Below the pieces are notes generated by a model. It was given only the letters and a program-made list of their open reading frames with translations, was not told the origin of the DNA and searched no databases. Shown in pieces: positions 50,578-59,539 of a stretch of 64,000 bases of DNA. Numbering within the stretch: the stretch's first letter is position 1; every line of letters starts with the position of its first letter. Origin of the DNA: Burkholderiales bacterium (GTDB lineage: Bacteria > Pseudomonadota > Gammaproteobacteria > Burkholderiales > WYBJ01). The stretch covers positions 274,724-338,723 of the forward strand of contig JALHQN010000002.1 of the NCBI GenBank assembly GCA_022841915.1, written 5' to 3'. The translations under genes were made by a program, and so were the position numbers.

Positions 50578-51612
50578 TTGAACCTGGTCAGTGCGGTCTA
50601 CGATGTGGCCGATGCATTCGAAGCGAACGAACTTTTCCAGCGCAACGGCTGGACCGACGGCTTGCCGATCGTTCCTCCGACCGAAGCCGGCGTGTTGTGC
50701 TTTTTGCGCGCGGCCGGCCTCGAACACGATGCCGTCGTCGGCGTCGAGCCCGTGCGTCGGCGCCGGATCACCGCGGAGAAAGTGGCGATCGCCGCCCTGA
50801 TGGCTGGTTGCTTGCCCGAGTACATGCCTGTCGTCATCGCCGTCGTACGCGCAATGTGCGAGCCCGAGTTCGGGCTCCACGGCAGCACCGCGAGTACCGG
50901 AGGCAGCGCCCCGTTCATCGTGGTCAACGGCCCGATTCGAACGGCTCTGGGCATGAACGCCACCCACAACGTGCTGGGCAATGCGTGCCGAGCCAATGCC
51001 AGTATTGGGCGCAGCATCCGGCTCCTGCTGATCAACGTGTTGGGCGGCATTCCCGGCCAGCTGGATCGTTCGACGCTGGGACATCCGGGCAAGTTCACGT
51101 TCTGCATCGCCGAGGACGAGGAGGATAGCCCGTGGCCGGGCCTGGCCCAGGAGCGCGGCGTGCCCGAGGGCGCTTCCGCGGTCACCGTGATGTCGGTCGA
51201 GTCGCCGCATCAGATCATGAACGAGTGGACGCATGATCCGAAGGAGCTTCTCGACACGTATGCGGCGGCAATGCGCGCGAACATGCTCACCTACTCGATC
51301 TGGGAAGGCAATTACGCCCTCGTGATGCCCAAGCAGCACCGGCAGACCTTTACCGCGGCAGGCTGGGGCAAGCGCGAGATACGCGAGTACATCTACGAGA
51401 CAGCGCAGGTGAAGCGGGCCGAGTGGCGCACGGTCGGCAAAGCGGCCGTGGCCGGGCTCAAGGACGAAGGACGCACGTATCGCGCCTTGCGTTCGCCGGA
51501 CGACCTGCTCGTGATTGCTGCGGGTGGGCCGGCCGGGGCGTTCGGCGCGATTCTGCCGCCCTGGTATGGCAAGAAATCGCTCGCGGTGACCAAGCCCATC
51601 GCTGGGGCATAA
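50578..51612 (+). CDS. conserved protein of unknown function, operon partner of the UGSC selenoprotein
   Basis: 344 aa, TTG start; FQRNGWTDGLPIVPPTEAGV...LHGSTASTGGSAPFIVVNGPIR; stop is 11 bp before the ATG of the UGSC gene. Confidence 0.75.
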   Translation: MNLVSAVYDVADAFEANELFQRNGWTDGLPIVPPTEAGVLCFLRAAGLEHDAVVGVEPVRRRRITAEKVAIAALMAGCLPEYMPVVIAVVRAMCEPEFGLHGSTASTGGSAPFIVVNGPIRTALGMNATHNVLGNACRANASIGRSIRLLLINVLGGIPGQLDRSTLGHPGKFTFCIAEDEEDSPWPGLAQERGVPEGASAVTVMSVESPHQIMNEWTHDPKELLDTYAAAMRANMLTYSIWEGNYALVMPKQHRQTFTAAGWGKREIREYIYETAQVKRAEWRTVGKAAVAGLKDEGRTYRALRSPDDLLVIAAGGPAGAFGAILPPWYGKKSLAVTKPIAGA

Positions 51613-51623
51613 AGGAGAAGGCA

Positions 51624-52169
51624 ATGAGTTTGCGCGTATTGGATCCTCGGCAGTCGGCCGAAGGCGATGCCTTGAGCCGTGCGCCTGCGCTGCGCTCGCT
51701 CGACGGCGCGGTGATCGGCATGCTCGACAACGCGAAGATCGGCACGGCGCGTTTCTACGATCATGTCGCCGACATCATGCGCAGCGAGCATGGGGTGCGC
51801 GAATTCGTTCGTAAACGCAAGCCGGATGCGACCCGGCCGGCGCCGGCCGCAATGATCGCGCAGCTGAGCGGGGCCGACGCGATCATCTCGGGCATCGGCG
51901 ATTGAGGCAGCTGCTCGTCGTGCAGTTTGCACGACGCACTGGCCGCCGAACGGCTCGGCATCCCTGCGGCGGCTGTCATGACCGACCGCTTCGTGCGCAG
52001 CGCCGAGGCGGTGGCGCAGATCAACGGGCTGCCGGATTATCCGTTTTCGGTGATCGAGCATCCGGTGGCGAACAACAGCGACGACGTGCTGCGCGAGAAG
52101 GCGCGGCTGGCCGTGACGCAAATCGTCAGGCTGCTGCTGGATCGCAGCGACGCGGCAGACAAGCCGTGA
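51624..52169 (+). CDS. UGSC-family selenoprotein, recoded in-frame TGA (Sec94) at 51903-51905
   Basis: AAGGAG RBS at 51612-51617; ATG 51624; frame is continuous through TGA: ..AQLSGADAIISGIGD-U-GSCSSCSLHDALAAERLGIPAAAVMTDRFVRSAEAVAQINGLPDYPFSVIEHPVANNSDDVLREKARLAVTQIVRLLLDRSDAADKP*; the two called ORFs (ending 51905 and starting 51927) share this frame; UGSC motif plus downstream SECIS-like hairpin. Confidence 0.88.
51916..51936 (+). promoter_or_regulatory. candidate bacterial SECIS element
   Basis: Perfect 9-bp stem CGTCGTGCA-GTT-TGCACGACG; apical loop begins with G at 51925, 20 nt after the TGA. Confidence 0.78.
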
Positions 52170-52173
52170 CGAA

Positions 52174-52197
52174 AAAGGGCTCCCGCGGGAGCCCTTT
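52174..52197. terminator. bidirectional Rho-independent-type terminator between convergent genes
   Basis: Perfect 24-nt palindrome AAAGGGCTCCCGCGGGAGCCCTTT just after the UGSC stop and before the stop of the convergent Bug gene. Confidence 0.8.
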
Positions 52198-52219
52198 CGC
52201 ACTTTGCCAGCAGGCGCGT

Positions 52220-53224
52220 CTACTTGGCTAGGCCCAGTTCGGTCAGCACGGTCTTCATCGCCGCGTATTCCCGCTTCAGGTCCTCGCTGAATTTCGCGCT
52301 CGTGCTGAAGTCGTCCGCCCAGTAGTTGCGCTCCAGATTGGTCTTCCATTCAGGGCTCGAAACGACCTGCTTGAGCACGTTCTCCCAATAGGCCAGCTGG
52401 GCGGGCGGCATGCCCTTGGGCCCCATGATGCTGCGCCAGCCGCCGAACACGATGGGGACGCCTTGCTCCTTCCAGGTCGGCACGTGCTCCAGGGCACCGC
52501 CCATGCGCCGCTCGGCGGCGATGCCGAGGATGCGCATGCGGCCGGCCGCCACGTGTTGCGCAGCATTGCCCGCGGCTGTGGTCACCAGATCGATGTGTCC
52601 GCCGAGCACGGCGGTCACGGCCTCCGCCGAGCCTTTGAAGGCGAGCACCTTCATCCCGCGCACATCGCCGCCGATCGCCTTCATCAGCAATCCCGCCGCA
52701 ATGTGGTTATGGCTGCCGAGTGCGGTAGCGAAGCCGATGCTGACCGACTTCGGATCCTTCTTCATGCGCTCGACCAGTTCCGCGCCGGTCTTGAGGGTCG
52801 ACTCGTTGCGCACCGCGAACACCACGTAGTCGTTGAGCAGCGAGGCGATCGGTGTGAAGTCCTGGTAAGTGAGCTTGTTGGTGCCGACGATGTGTCCTGT
52901 CAGGATCGTGGGCGTGCCGATCATCAGGTAGTGGCCGTCGCCGCTATGCTGATTGATGTAGTTCATCGTCATCATGTTGCCCGCGCCGGGCTTGTTGACG
53001 ATCACGACCGCAGTCGGGACGAGTTTCTTTTCCTGCAGGATGCGTTCTACCGTGCGGGCGGTCTTGTCGTTGCTGCCTCCGGGCGCGGACGGCACCACGA
53101 TCTCGATCGTCTTGGTGGGCGCCCAGCCTTGGGCGACTGCGTGGGTGCCGACGAAGGCAAGCGCCAGGGCAGCAGCTCGCCAGAGTCTCTTGCGTGCGCG
53201 GGCGGGGGGATGACACGATCGCAT
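52220..53224 (-). CDS. Bug/TctC-family substrate-binding protein
   Basis: Signal peptide then WAPTKTIEIVVPSAPGGSNDKTARTVERILQEKKLVPTAVVIVNKPGAGNMM; start trimmed to ATG at 53224. Confidence 0.9.
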   Translation of the reverse strand: MRSCHPPARARKRLWRAAALALAFVGTHAVAQGWAPTKTIEIVVPSAPGGSNDKTARTVERILQEKKLVPTAVVIVNKPGAGNMMTMNYINQHSGDGHYLMIGTPTILTGHIVGTNKLTYQDFTPIASLLNDYVVFAVRNESTLKTGAELVERMKKDPKSVSIGFATALGSHNHIAAGLLMKAIGGDVRGMKVLAFKGSAEAVTAVLGGHIDLVTTAAGNAAQHVAAGRMRILGIAAERRMGGALEHVPTWKEQGVPIVFGGWRSIMGPKGMPPAQLAYWENVLKQVVSSPEWKTNLERNYWADDFSTSAKFSEDLKREYAAMKTVLTELGLAK

Positions 53225-53511
53225 GGGGATCCTCCAAACTATTTTATTGAGTTGTGCCCGGTCGTGAGAGCCGACCGCTGGCCGGTTCTTTCGCGCGGCA
53301 TGGGTGGTGCAAGCCTTCAGGCCATAGAGCGTGGCTGCCGCACATTGAGAGGCCATGCGGACGATTCGGCCACTCGCATGGCTCGGACAGCGGCGCGTAT
53401 TCTAACCGGGGCGAGTCTCGCCCCGCGCAAATGATCCTGGTTTCAAGTAGGCAAGAGGGGGATGAGGCCAACCGCTCGCGGAGCGGCGGCATCAGGAGCG
53501 GAGCGCGGGGC

Positions 53512-53964
53512 TCAGCGCGTGGCGTAGACGCGCGTGCCGCCTTTGGCGTCGAACGTCAGCACGTCGTAGCGCTGGGGCGTCGGCGACTCCATGCCGGGCG
53601 ATCCCAGAGGCATGCCGGGAACCGCAAGGCCGATCACACCGGGCGGCCTGGTCTCGAGCAGGCGCTGGACGAGGTCGGCCGGTACATGGCCCTCGATGAC
53701 ATAGCCGTCGACGATCGCCGTGTGACACGAGCCGAGCTTCGGAGGGACGCCGTGCTTGACCTTGATGCTAGCGAGATTATCCACATCGTGGGACACGACG
53801 CGAAAGCCGTTGCGCTGCATGTGCTCGGCCCATTTGCCGCAGCAGCCGCAGGAAGCTGTCTTGTAGAGTACGAGTTCCCGCGCTGCGGCTTGGGCTTGCG
53901 CGGCAGCAGGCAAGAGCGTCGTCAGTGTGAGGGCAGCGAGCAGCGAGCGGCGAGTTTTGTTCAT
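53512..53964 (-). CDS. DUF411 metal-binding protein
   Basis: 150 aa; signal peptide, LVLYKTASCGCCGKWAEHMQRNGFRV, VPPKLGSCHTAIVDGYVIEGHVPADLVQRLL. Confidence 0.92.
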   Translation of the reverse strand: MNKTRRSLLAALTLTTLLPAAAQAQAAARELVLYKTASCGCCGKWAEHMQRNGFRVVSHDVDNLASIKVKHGVPPKLGSCHTAIVDGYVIEGHVPADLVQRLLETRPPGVIGLAVPGMPLGSPGMESPTPQRYDVLTFDAKGGTRVYATR

Positions 53965-54093
53965 GGTGAGACTCCCGGATCCGTGGACGATTCAGCTGTT
54001 TCCGCATGCTAGCAAGTACGTGGCCTGCTGTGCTTGATGCGCATCAGCAGCGCCTGCCCACGCGATCGGGCTTGTCGGACCCTGTCACGATTA

Positions 54094-54116
54094 TTGAGAG
54101 TTCCGTAATACATGAC
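54094..54116. repeat. left terminal inverted repeat of an IS630-like element
   Basis: TTGAGAGTTCCGTAATACATGAC preceded by TA; matches the reverse complement of 57273-57295 at 21/23. Confidence 0.8.
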
Positions 54117-54784
54117 GCTACCAAAGCGCATGCAGGCTTACCTCACCAAGTCAGTAGCGTCCAAGAACTTTAAGGAGTTGCTCGCAACGAAGTTGAGAGC
54201 AGCGCAAGCGGCGCAACCAGATGCATGCAACCTGGCACGACGCTGAGCAAGCCTCTCCCGACCATGGGCAGCGACGCGTTCGCGAACGCCGTGGTACAGT
54301 TCCCGCGAGATACTGCCGCGGATGTCCAGCGAGTGCTCGCGCTGATGCCAAAAGTGCCCTCGACGGCGTACGTGCCGCTGCCCGTCGCCTCGAGGGTTCG
54401 TTTAGTCATTTTGGCGGGCTTGAAGCCGCCGTGGAAGCAAAGCACATTCAGACTTCAATTAGCGCCAAAGTGCTGGCGGCTGCAGCTTCGCTGGCAGAGA
54501 GCGCTCCCCGGACCGCAAGTTCGCTCGACTCCGCAGCACTGTCGATACTCGCCGATATTTAATACCCGCGCAGAGTTGAATAGCCAGGTGGAATCACAGG
54601 TACACACGCATGGCTCACCTTGATAGTTTGCCCAGAGACGGGGCGAACTCTTCGACCCGGTTCAGGGGTGTACAGCGTCACTCGCCGATCGTCCTCGCGA
54701 CCGTCATCGCTGCGTGGCCCGTCCACGGCTACGCTTCGGCATCGTCCTGAACTGCGGAACGATCTATGAAACCGGAGACTCTTC

Positions 54785-56533
54785 ATGTGTAATGCGTGCA
54801 ACCCTGGCTATTTGCAGTTCCTGCATCAATACGTCGAGAATCCGAGCCGACGCTGGTTGCTAAAAGGCATGGCCGCAGGTCTTGGCGTGCTCGGAACGGG
54901 CGGCATGGTACCGGCACGTGCAGCACCGCGAACCGAATCAGCCGACACCATCTTCCTGTCGCACCAGATTCGGACCATGTCGCCAAGAGTCCCGCACGCT
55001 CAGGCGCTGGCGGTGAAAGACGGACGAATCTTGGCGATCGGGCGGCGACAGGACGTGCTCGGACTGAAAGGTGCTCGCACTCGAGTCGTTGACTTCGGTG
55101 ACCTGCCAGTATTGCCCGGATTCGTCGATCCGCACATGCACTCGAACTTCTGTGGCCTGCGACCGTGGCTTGATGTCGGTCCGTTCACCACGAGCGACCT
55201 GACCGACGTTCGGCGGAAGATCGCGGACGCCGCAGGACGCGCGAAGGCTGGCGACTGGATCCAGGGAAAGATGCTCGACCCTTCATTGACACCGGGACAG
55301 CCCTTGAGCCGCACGGAGCTGGACCGCGTCGCTCGCGACGTGCCTGTTTTCGTCCTTGAGTCAAACGGGCACGTCGCGTACGTGAACTCGAAGGCCATAG
55401 AAATGGCGGGAATCAGCAAGGAAAGTCAGGATCCACCGCAGGCCCGCTACGGGCGAGACCACCTCGGCGAATTGAACGGCCGTCTCGAGGAACCCCCCGC
55501 TTTTCTCCCCTTCGTGGCCGTGATGCCCAAGCCGACGCCGACCGACTTCGTCGGCTTTCTTCGTGCCGATCTCGACGAAGCATCCGCCAAGGGATGCACG
55601 GCACTGCATGACTGCGGCATCGGGGGATTGTATGCCGAAGGCGATCTCGCATTGATCGAAGCAGTCATGCAAACGGATCCGGGGGTCCGCTACGCAGGCA
55701 TGCTGGTATCGACCCACTTCCAAAAATGGAAAGAGATGGGATTGCGTCCCGGACAGCGGTCGAGACGCTTTACGCTCAACGGCATCAAGGCTTGGTCCGA
55801 TGGATCCAATCAAGGAGGCACGGGCTACCAACGCGAGCCCTATCTCGGTTCCAAGAATAGAGGGGCGCTCAACTACACCCCCAAAGAGATCGAGGAGGTA
55901 ATCCGGCAAGCGCATTCGGCCGGATGGCAGCTCGGCGTGCATGCCAACGGCGACGCAGCCATCGATGTGACGCTCGACGCCTTCGAGCGTGCCATCGGCG
56001 GGCAAGACAGCGCCGACCTGCGGCACCGGATCGAGCATTGCAGTATCCTCGATGAGGGACAGATCGCTCGTATGAGACGGCTCGGGGTGTCGCCCTCGTT
56101 TCTTATCGGCCATGTCCATTTCTGGGGCCGTGCCTTTCGTGACCGCCTGCTCGGCCCAGCACGCGCGAATCGCCTCGATCCGTGCCGCTCTGCGCTCGCC
56201 GGCGGATTGCGGATCTCACTGCATTCGGACTACAACGTGACGCCGATCGATCCGCTTCGCTGCATGCAGAACGCCGTGCTGCGTGACATGCGAGAGGGCG
56301 GCGGCATACTCAACCCGAGCGAAACGATTACGCCTCTCCAAGCGCTTCGTGCTGTGACGATCGACGCGGCATGGCAGTGTCACCTCGATCACATCTGCGG
56401 CAGTCTCGAAGTCGGCAAGGCGGCAGACCTCGTGGTTCTGGAAGCCGATCCGACGAAAGTCGCACACGATCGAATAGAGTCGATTCGGGTGCACTCCACG
56501 TGGCTGGACGGACAGCGGCGCTTCGCAGCATAG
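54785..56533 (+). CDS. YtcJ-like amidohydrolase family protein
   Basis: 582 aa; twin-Arg-like N-term SRRWLLKGMAAGLGVLGTGG, VLPGFVDPHMHSN, GVHANGDAAIDVTLDAFE, HRIEHCSILDE, LHSDYNVTPIDPL. Confidence 0.9.
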   Translation: MCNACNPGYLQFLHQYVENPSRRWLLKGMAAGLGVLGTGGMVPARAAPRTESADTIFLSHQIRTMSPRVPHAQALAVKDGRILAIGRRQDVLGLKGARTRVVDFGDLPVLPGFVDPHMHSNFCGLRPWLDVGPFTTSDLTDVRRKIADAAGRAKAGDWIQGKMLDPSLTPGQPLSRTELDRVARDVPVFVLESNGHVAYVNSKAIEMAGISKESQDPPQARYGRDHLGELNGRLEEPPAFLPFVAVMPKPTPTDFVGFLRADLDEASAKGCTALHDCGIGGLYAEGDLALIEAVMQTDPGVRYAGMLVSTHFQKWKEMGLRPGQRSRRFTLNGIKAWSDGSNQGGTGYQREPYLGSKNRGALNYTPKEIEEVIRQAHSAGWQLGVHANGDAAIDVTLDAFERAIGGQDSADLRHRIEHCSILDEGQIARMRRLGVSPSFLIGHVHFWGRAFRDRLLGPARANRLDPCRSALAGGLRISLHSDYNVTPIDPLRCMQNAVLRDMREGGGILNPSETITPLQALRAVTIDAAWQCHLDHICGSLEVGKAADLVVLEADPTKVAHDRIESIRVHSTWLDGQRRFAA

Positions 56534-56573
56534 CCCCCCTAACCGCTCGACGATTCAGAAACTCGACGACCGG

Positions 56574-57218
56574 CTACTTCTTGATGCTTCCCTCGTGCAG
56601 CCGGAACACGCAATTGCTGCGGGTGATCCCGGCGATCATCGAGACATGGTTCCAGTTGAAGTGAACCTGAATGACGGGCGTGTGGCCCTTCAAGCCCCAG
56701 GTGCGAACCCGGGTGGGTCGTTCGCCGATGCCCGACTCGTCGATGAAGACGATCACACGCCCCTCTCGCGAGTCCTTTTTTGAGCTGCGGCCAGGTAGGC
56801 TGCTTCCAATGCCGCACGCGGCATCTTCGCCGCGTGCGATCGCCTGCTTCTCAGGTTTCTGCGAGATGCGCCACACCTGGGTTTTCCCGAAGCGTACGCC
56901 GTACATGCGCTCGATGAGCGCCCCCACGCGTTTGAGGGTCCATAGCTCGGTGCCAAAGCCATGCTCGGTCGGACTTTGCAGCACTGCTGCGCGCACTTGG
57001 GCCAGTTGTGCCTCGTCGAGCTTCGCCGGTTGCCCTGGATCCGGGACAGCGCGTAGCGCATCGATCCCACTCTCATCGAGCAGCGCCTTCCAGGTGTACA
57101 CCGTTTGGCGCGCCACACCGACGGCGGTTGCCACCTTTGCCGGTCGCTTGCCCGCAAGCAGCATCCGCCCCGCCCGAACGCGCCGCTTTGTTGTGTCGCT
57201 CAATCGTTGTTGCGCCAT
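56574..57218 (-). pseudogene. IS630-family transposase, frameshifted and 3'-truncated
   Basis: N-terminal HTH MAQQRLSDTTKRRVRAG...GVARQTVYTWKALLDESGIDALR; VFIDESGIGERPTRVRTWGLKGHTPVIQVHFNWNHVSMIAGITRSNCVFRLHEGSIKK*; segment VRHWKQPTWPQLKK lies in another frame; about the last third is missing. Confidence 0.82.
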
Positions 57219-57272
57219 GCCAATCTCCGATATCAACAGACCTGGAGATATGACGCACGATGCGAAAGGGTT

Positions 57273-57295
57273 GTCGTGTATTACGGAACTATCAA
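57273..57295. repeat. right terminal inverted repeat of an IS630-like element
   Basis: GTCGTGTATTACGGAACTATCAA followed by TA. Confidence 0.8.
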
Positions 57296-57389
57296 TAGGA
57301 TCCAGGCCCGCCGGGGTGCAGCGGGCAGCCAGAGTGCATCACTGTTCAGGCCGGCGATCGTTGAACGCGCGGTCCTCGTCGTCCGCCGC

Positions 57390-59531
57390 TCAAGGCGAGG
57401 GGGCCTGGACGGCGCGTGTGACGATCAATGCATCGGCCGCCGCGACGCCTTCGCCTTCGGCGCGCACGAAGAGCGGATTGACGTCGATTTCCGCGATTCG
57501 GTCGGCGTGGTCTGCGATCAGGCAGGACAGGCGTGCCAGCGCGTCGGCCAGGGCGGTGATGTCGAGCGGCGGGCGGCCTCGATAGCCCCGGAACAAGGGT
57601 GCGAGGCGCAGTTCCTCGATCATCTCCCGGGCCGTTTGCACGTCGAACGGCGCGAATCGATAGGAAACTTCTTTCAGCAACTCGGTCGTTACACCGCCGA
57701 TGCCGAACATCACCACCGGACCGAAGTAGGGATCGACGACGCCGCCGATGATGGTTTCCAGTCCGGTCTGCATCTCGGCCACGACGATCCCGTCGATGCG
57801 TGCCTGCGGCTTGTAGCGTCGCGCGGCTTCTAAAAGCGCGTGCGCCGTGGTTTTTACAGCGCTCATGTCGGGTACGCCCAGCGCGACGGCACCCGCTTCG
57901 GTTTTGTGCGGGATGTCCGGGGATTCGACTTTCACCGCGACGGGGAACCGCAGGTCGAGCGAGGAGACGCCGGCGAGCGCCTCGCTCGGCACGAACACTT
58001 CTCTTCCTACGGGTATGCCGTAGGCGGTCAGGCAGGCCTTCGAGCGGTGCTCGCCTAGCGCTGCGCCGTCCTCGGGCAACGACAGGGCCTGGGGCTCGAT
58101 CGGGCGGGTGAAATTGGCCGGGCGCAGCGTCGCCACCTTGGCCGAAAACTGACTCAGAACGCCGGCGGCGCGCGCCGTGCGCAACGGGGTGACGAACCAA
58201 GGGACGCGATGCTCTTCGAGGTGGCGCAGCGAAGGCGCGTTCAGATCGGGCGGGCGCCCCCAGGAGACGAGGACGGGCTTGTCGGTCTTGGCGGCGACTT
58301 CGGTCAGGCCTTGCGCCCAGAGCAGCGATTTGCCGCCTTCGACCGCACCGTAGCGGATCGCGACCTGATCGACATTCGGATCGTCGACCACGATGCCGAG
58401 CCCTTGATTGAACAACGCATACTGCCCCGAGAGTTGCGCAGTAAGGTCGGCCGGGTTGGCGAAGGTCGAGAACGCCGGCATGATGGAACGCAGTCGATCG
58501 AGCGTGCCCGGCTGGAACGGTGGCAGGGTGAGCCCCGCGTCGTCGCAGCAATCGGCCATCAGCACCCCGGAGCCGCCCGAGGTCGTAAGCAATCCGATGC
58601 GATTGCCCGTCGGCAGTTTGCGCCCGGTGAAGGCGCGGATGTAGTCGGCGAGATCGTCGGCGTCTTGCACCTGGATGAAACCGCCCTCGCGAAACGCGGC
58701 CCGGTACAAGGTGTAGTCGGCCGTCATGCTGGCGGTGTGCGACGTGGCGGCTGCCCGGCCGATGTCGGAATTGCCGGCCTTCCAGACCAGGATGGGCTTG
58801 CGCTTCTCCAGGGCCCTGCGCCCGATCGAACGCAGCCGGCGACCGTCGCTGACGCCTTCCATGTAGCTCACGACGACTTCGATATCGTCGCGGTCGATGA
58901 AGTGCTCGAGAAAATCAAGCGTGGACAGGTCGGCTTCGTTGCCGCCCGAGACGATATAGCGAAAGCCGATGCCCTGGGCGTCGACCAGCCCCACGACGCT
59001 GAAGGCGAAGCCGCCGCTTTGCGACACGAAGGCGACAGGGCCGTCGCGCAGCTTCGGATTGCTGAAGCCCGGGCCGAAGCCCATATAGGCCCGTTCGGGC
59101 ACGTTCATGATGCCGATGCAATTGGGGCCGACGGCACGCACGCCGCTTTCGGCGATGGCTTGTTTCAGTTCCTGTTCAAGCCGCACACCGTCGCCACCGA
59201 CTTCGCGGAAGCCGGCGGTAAAGATGATGGCGAAGGGAATGCCGGCCTGTCCGCACTGACGGATCGTGCTCGCCACATGCTGGCTCGACGTGCCGATGAT
59301 CGCCACGTCGCAAGGCTTGGGGACCGACAGCACGTCGGGATAGCAGGTCAGGCCGCCGATCTGCGAGTACTTAGGATTGACCGGATAGACCTTGCCGGCG
59401 AAGCCGAATTCAGTCAGCAGCTTGACCGGCTGGCTGCCCAGGCGGGCGAGGTCGGTCGACGCGCCGACGACCGCGACCCCGCGAGGGCTCAGCAGGCGCG
59501 AATATTCGGGGTCTTTGCGCGGCAGATCCAT
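57390..59531 (-). CDS. acetate--CoA ligase (NDP-forming) family / acyl-CoA synthetase
   Basis: 713 aa; LLSPRGVAVVGASTDLARLGSQPVKLLTEFGFAGKVYPVNPKY, GPNCIGIMN, ATP-grasp half FPVAVKVESPDIPHKTEAGAVALGV. Confidence 0.92.
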   Translation of the reverse strand: MDLPRKDPEYSRLLSPRGVAVVGASTDLARLGSQPVKLLTEFGFAGKVYPVNPKYSQIGGLTCYPDVLSVPKPCDVAIIGTSSQHVASTIRQCGQAGIPFAIIFTAGFREVGGDGVRLEQELKQAIAESGVRAVGPNCIGIMNVPERAYMGFGPGFSNPKLRDGPVAFVSQSGGFAFSVVGLVDAQGIGFRYIVSGGNEADLSTLDFLEHFIDRDDIEVVVSYMEGVSDGRRLRSIGRRALEKRKPILVWKAGNSDIGRAAATSHTASMTADYTLYRAAFREGGFIQVQDADDLADYIRAFTGRKLPTGNRIGLLTTSGGSGVLMADCCDDAGLTLPPFQPGTLDRLRSIMPAFSTFANPADLTAQLSGQYALFNQGLGIVVDDPNVDQVAIRYGAVEGGKSLLWAQGLTEVAAKTDKPVLVSWGRPPDLNAPSLRHLEEHRVPWFVTPLRTARAAGVLSQFSAKVATLRPANFTRPIEPQALSLPEDGAALGEHRSKACLTAYGIPVGREVFVPSEALAGVSSLDLRFPVAVKVESPDIPHKTEAGAVALGVPDMSAVKTTAHALLEAARRYKPQARIDGIVVAEMQTGLETIIGGVVDPYFGPVVMFGIGGVTTELLKEVSYRFAPFDVQTAREMIEELRLAPLFRGYRGRPPLDITALADALARLSCLIADHADRIAEIDVNPLFVRAEGEGVAAADALIVTRAVQAPSP

Positions 59532-59539
59532 GGAGTGTG

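Larger units (their letters stand above)
54094..57295. mobile_element. IS630-like element (3.2 kb) with decayed transposase and an amidohydrolase cargo gene
   Basis: 23-bp inverted repeats flanked by TA on both sides; transposase remnant reading inward from the right end; amidohydrolase between. Confidence 0.65.

Noticed and set aside
51903-51905. Reading the TGA as a true stop and 51927..52169 as an independent gene
   Set aside because: The two parts are in the same frame, the junction reproduces the UGSC motif, the downstream ORF has only an internal TTG start without an RBS, and a SECIS-like hairpin follows
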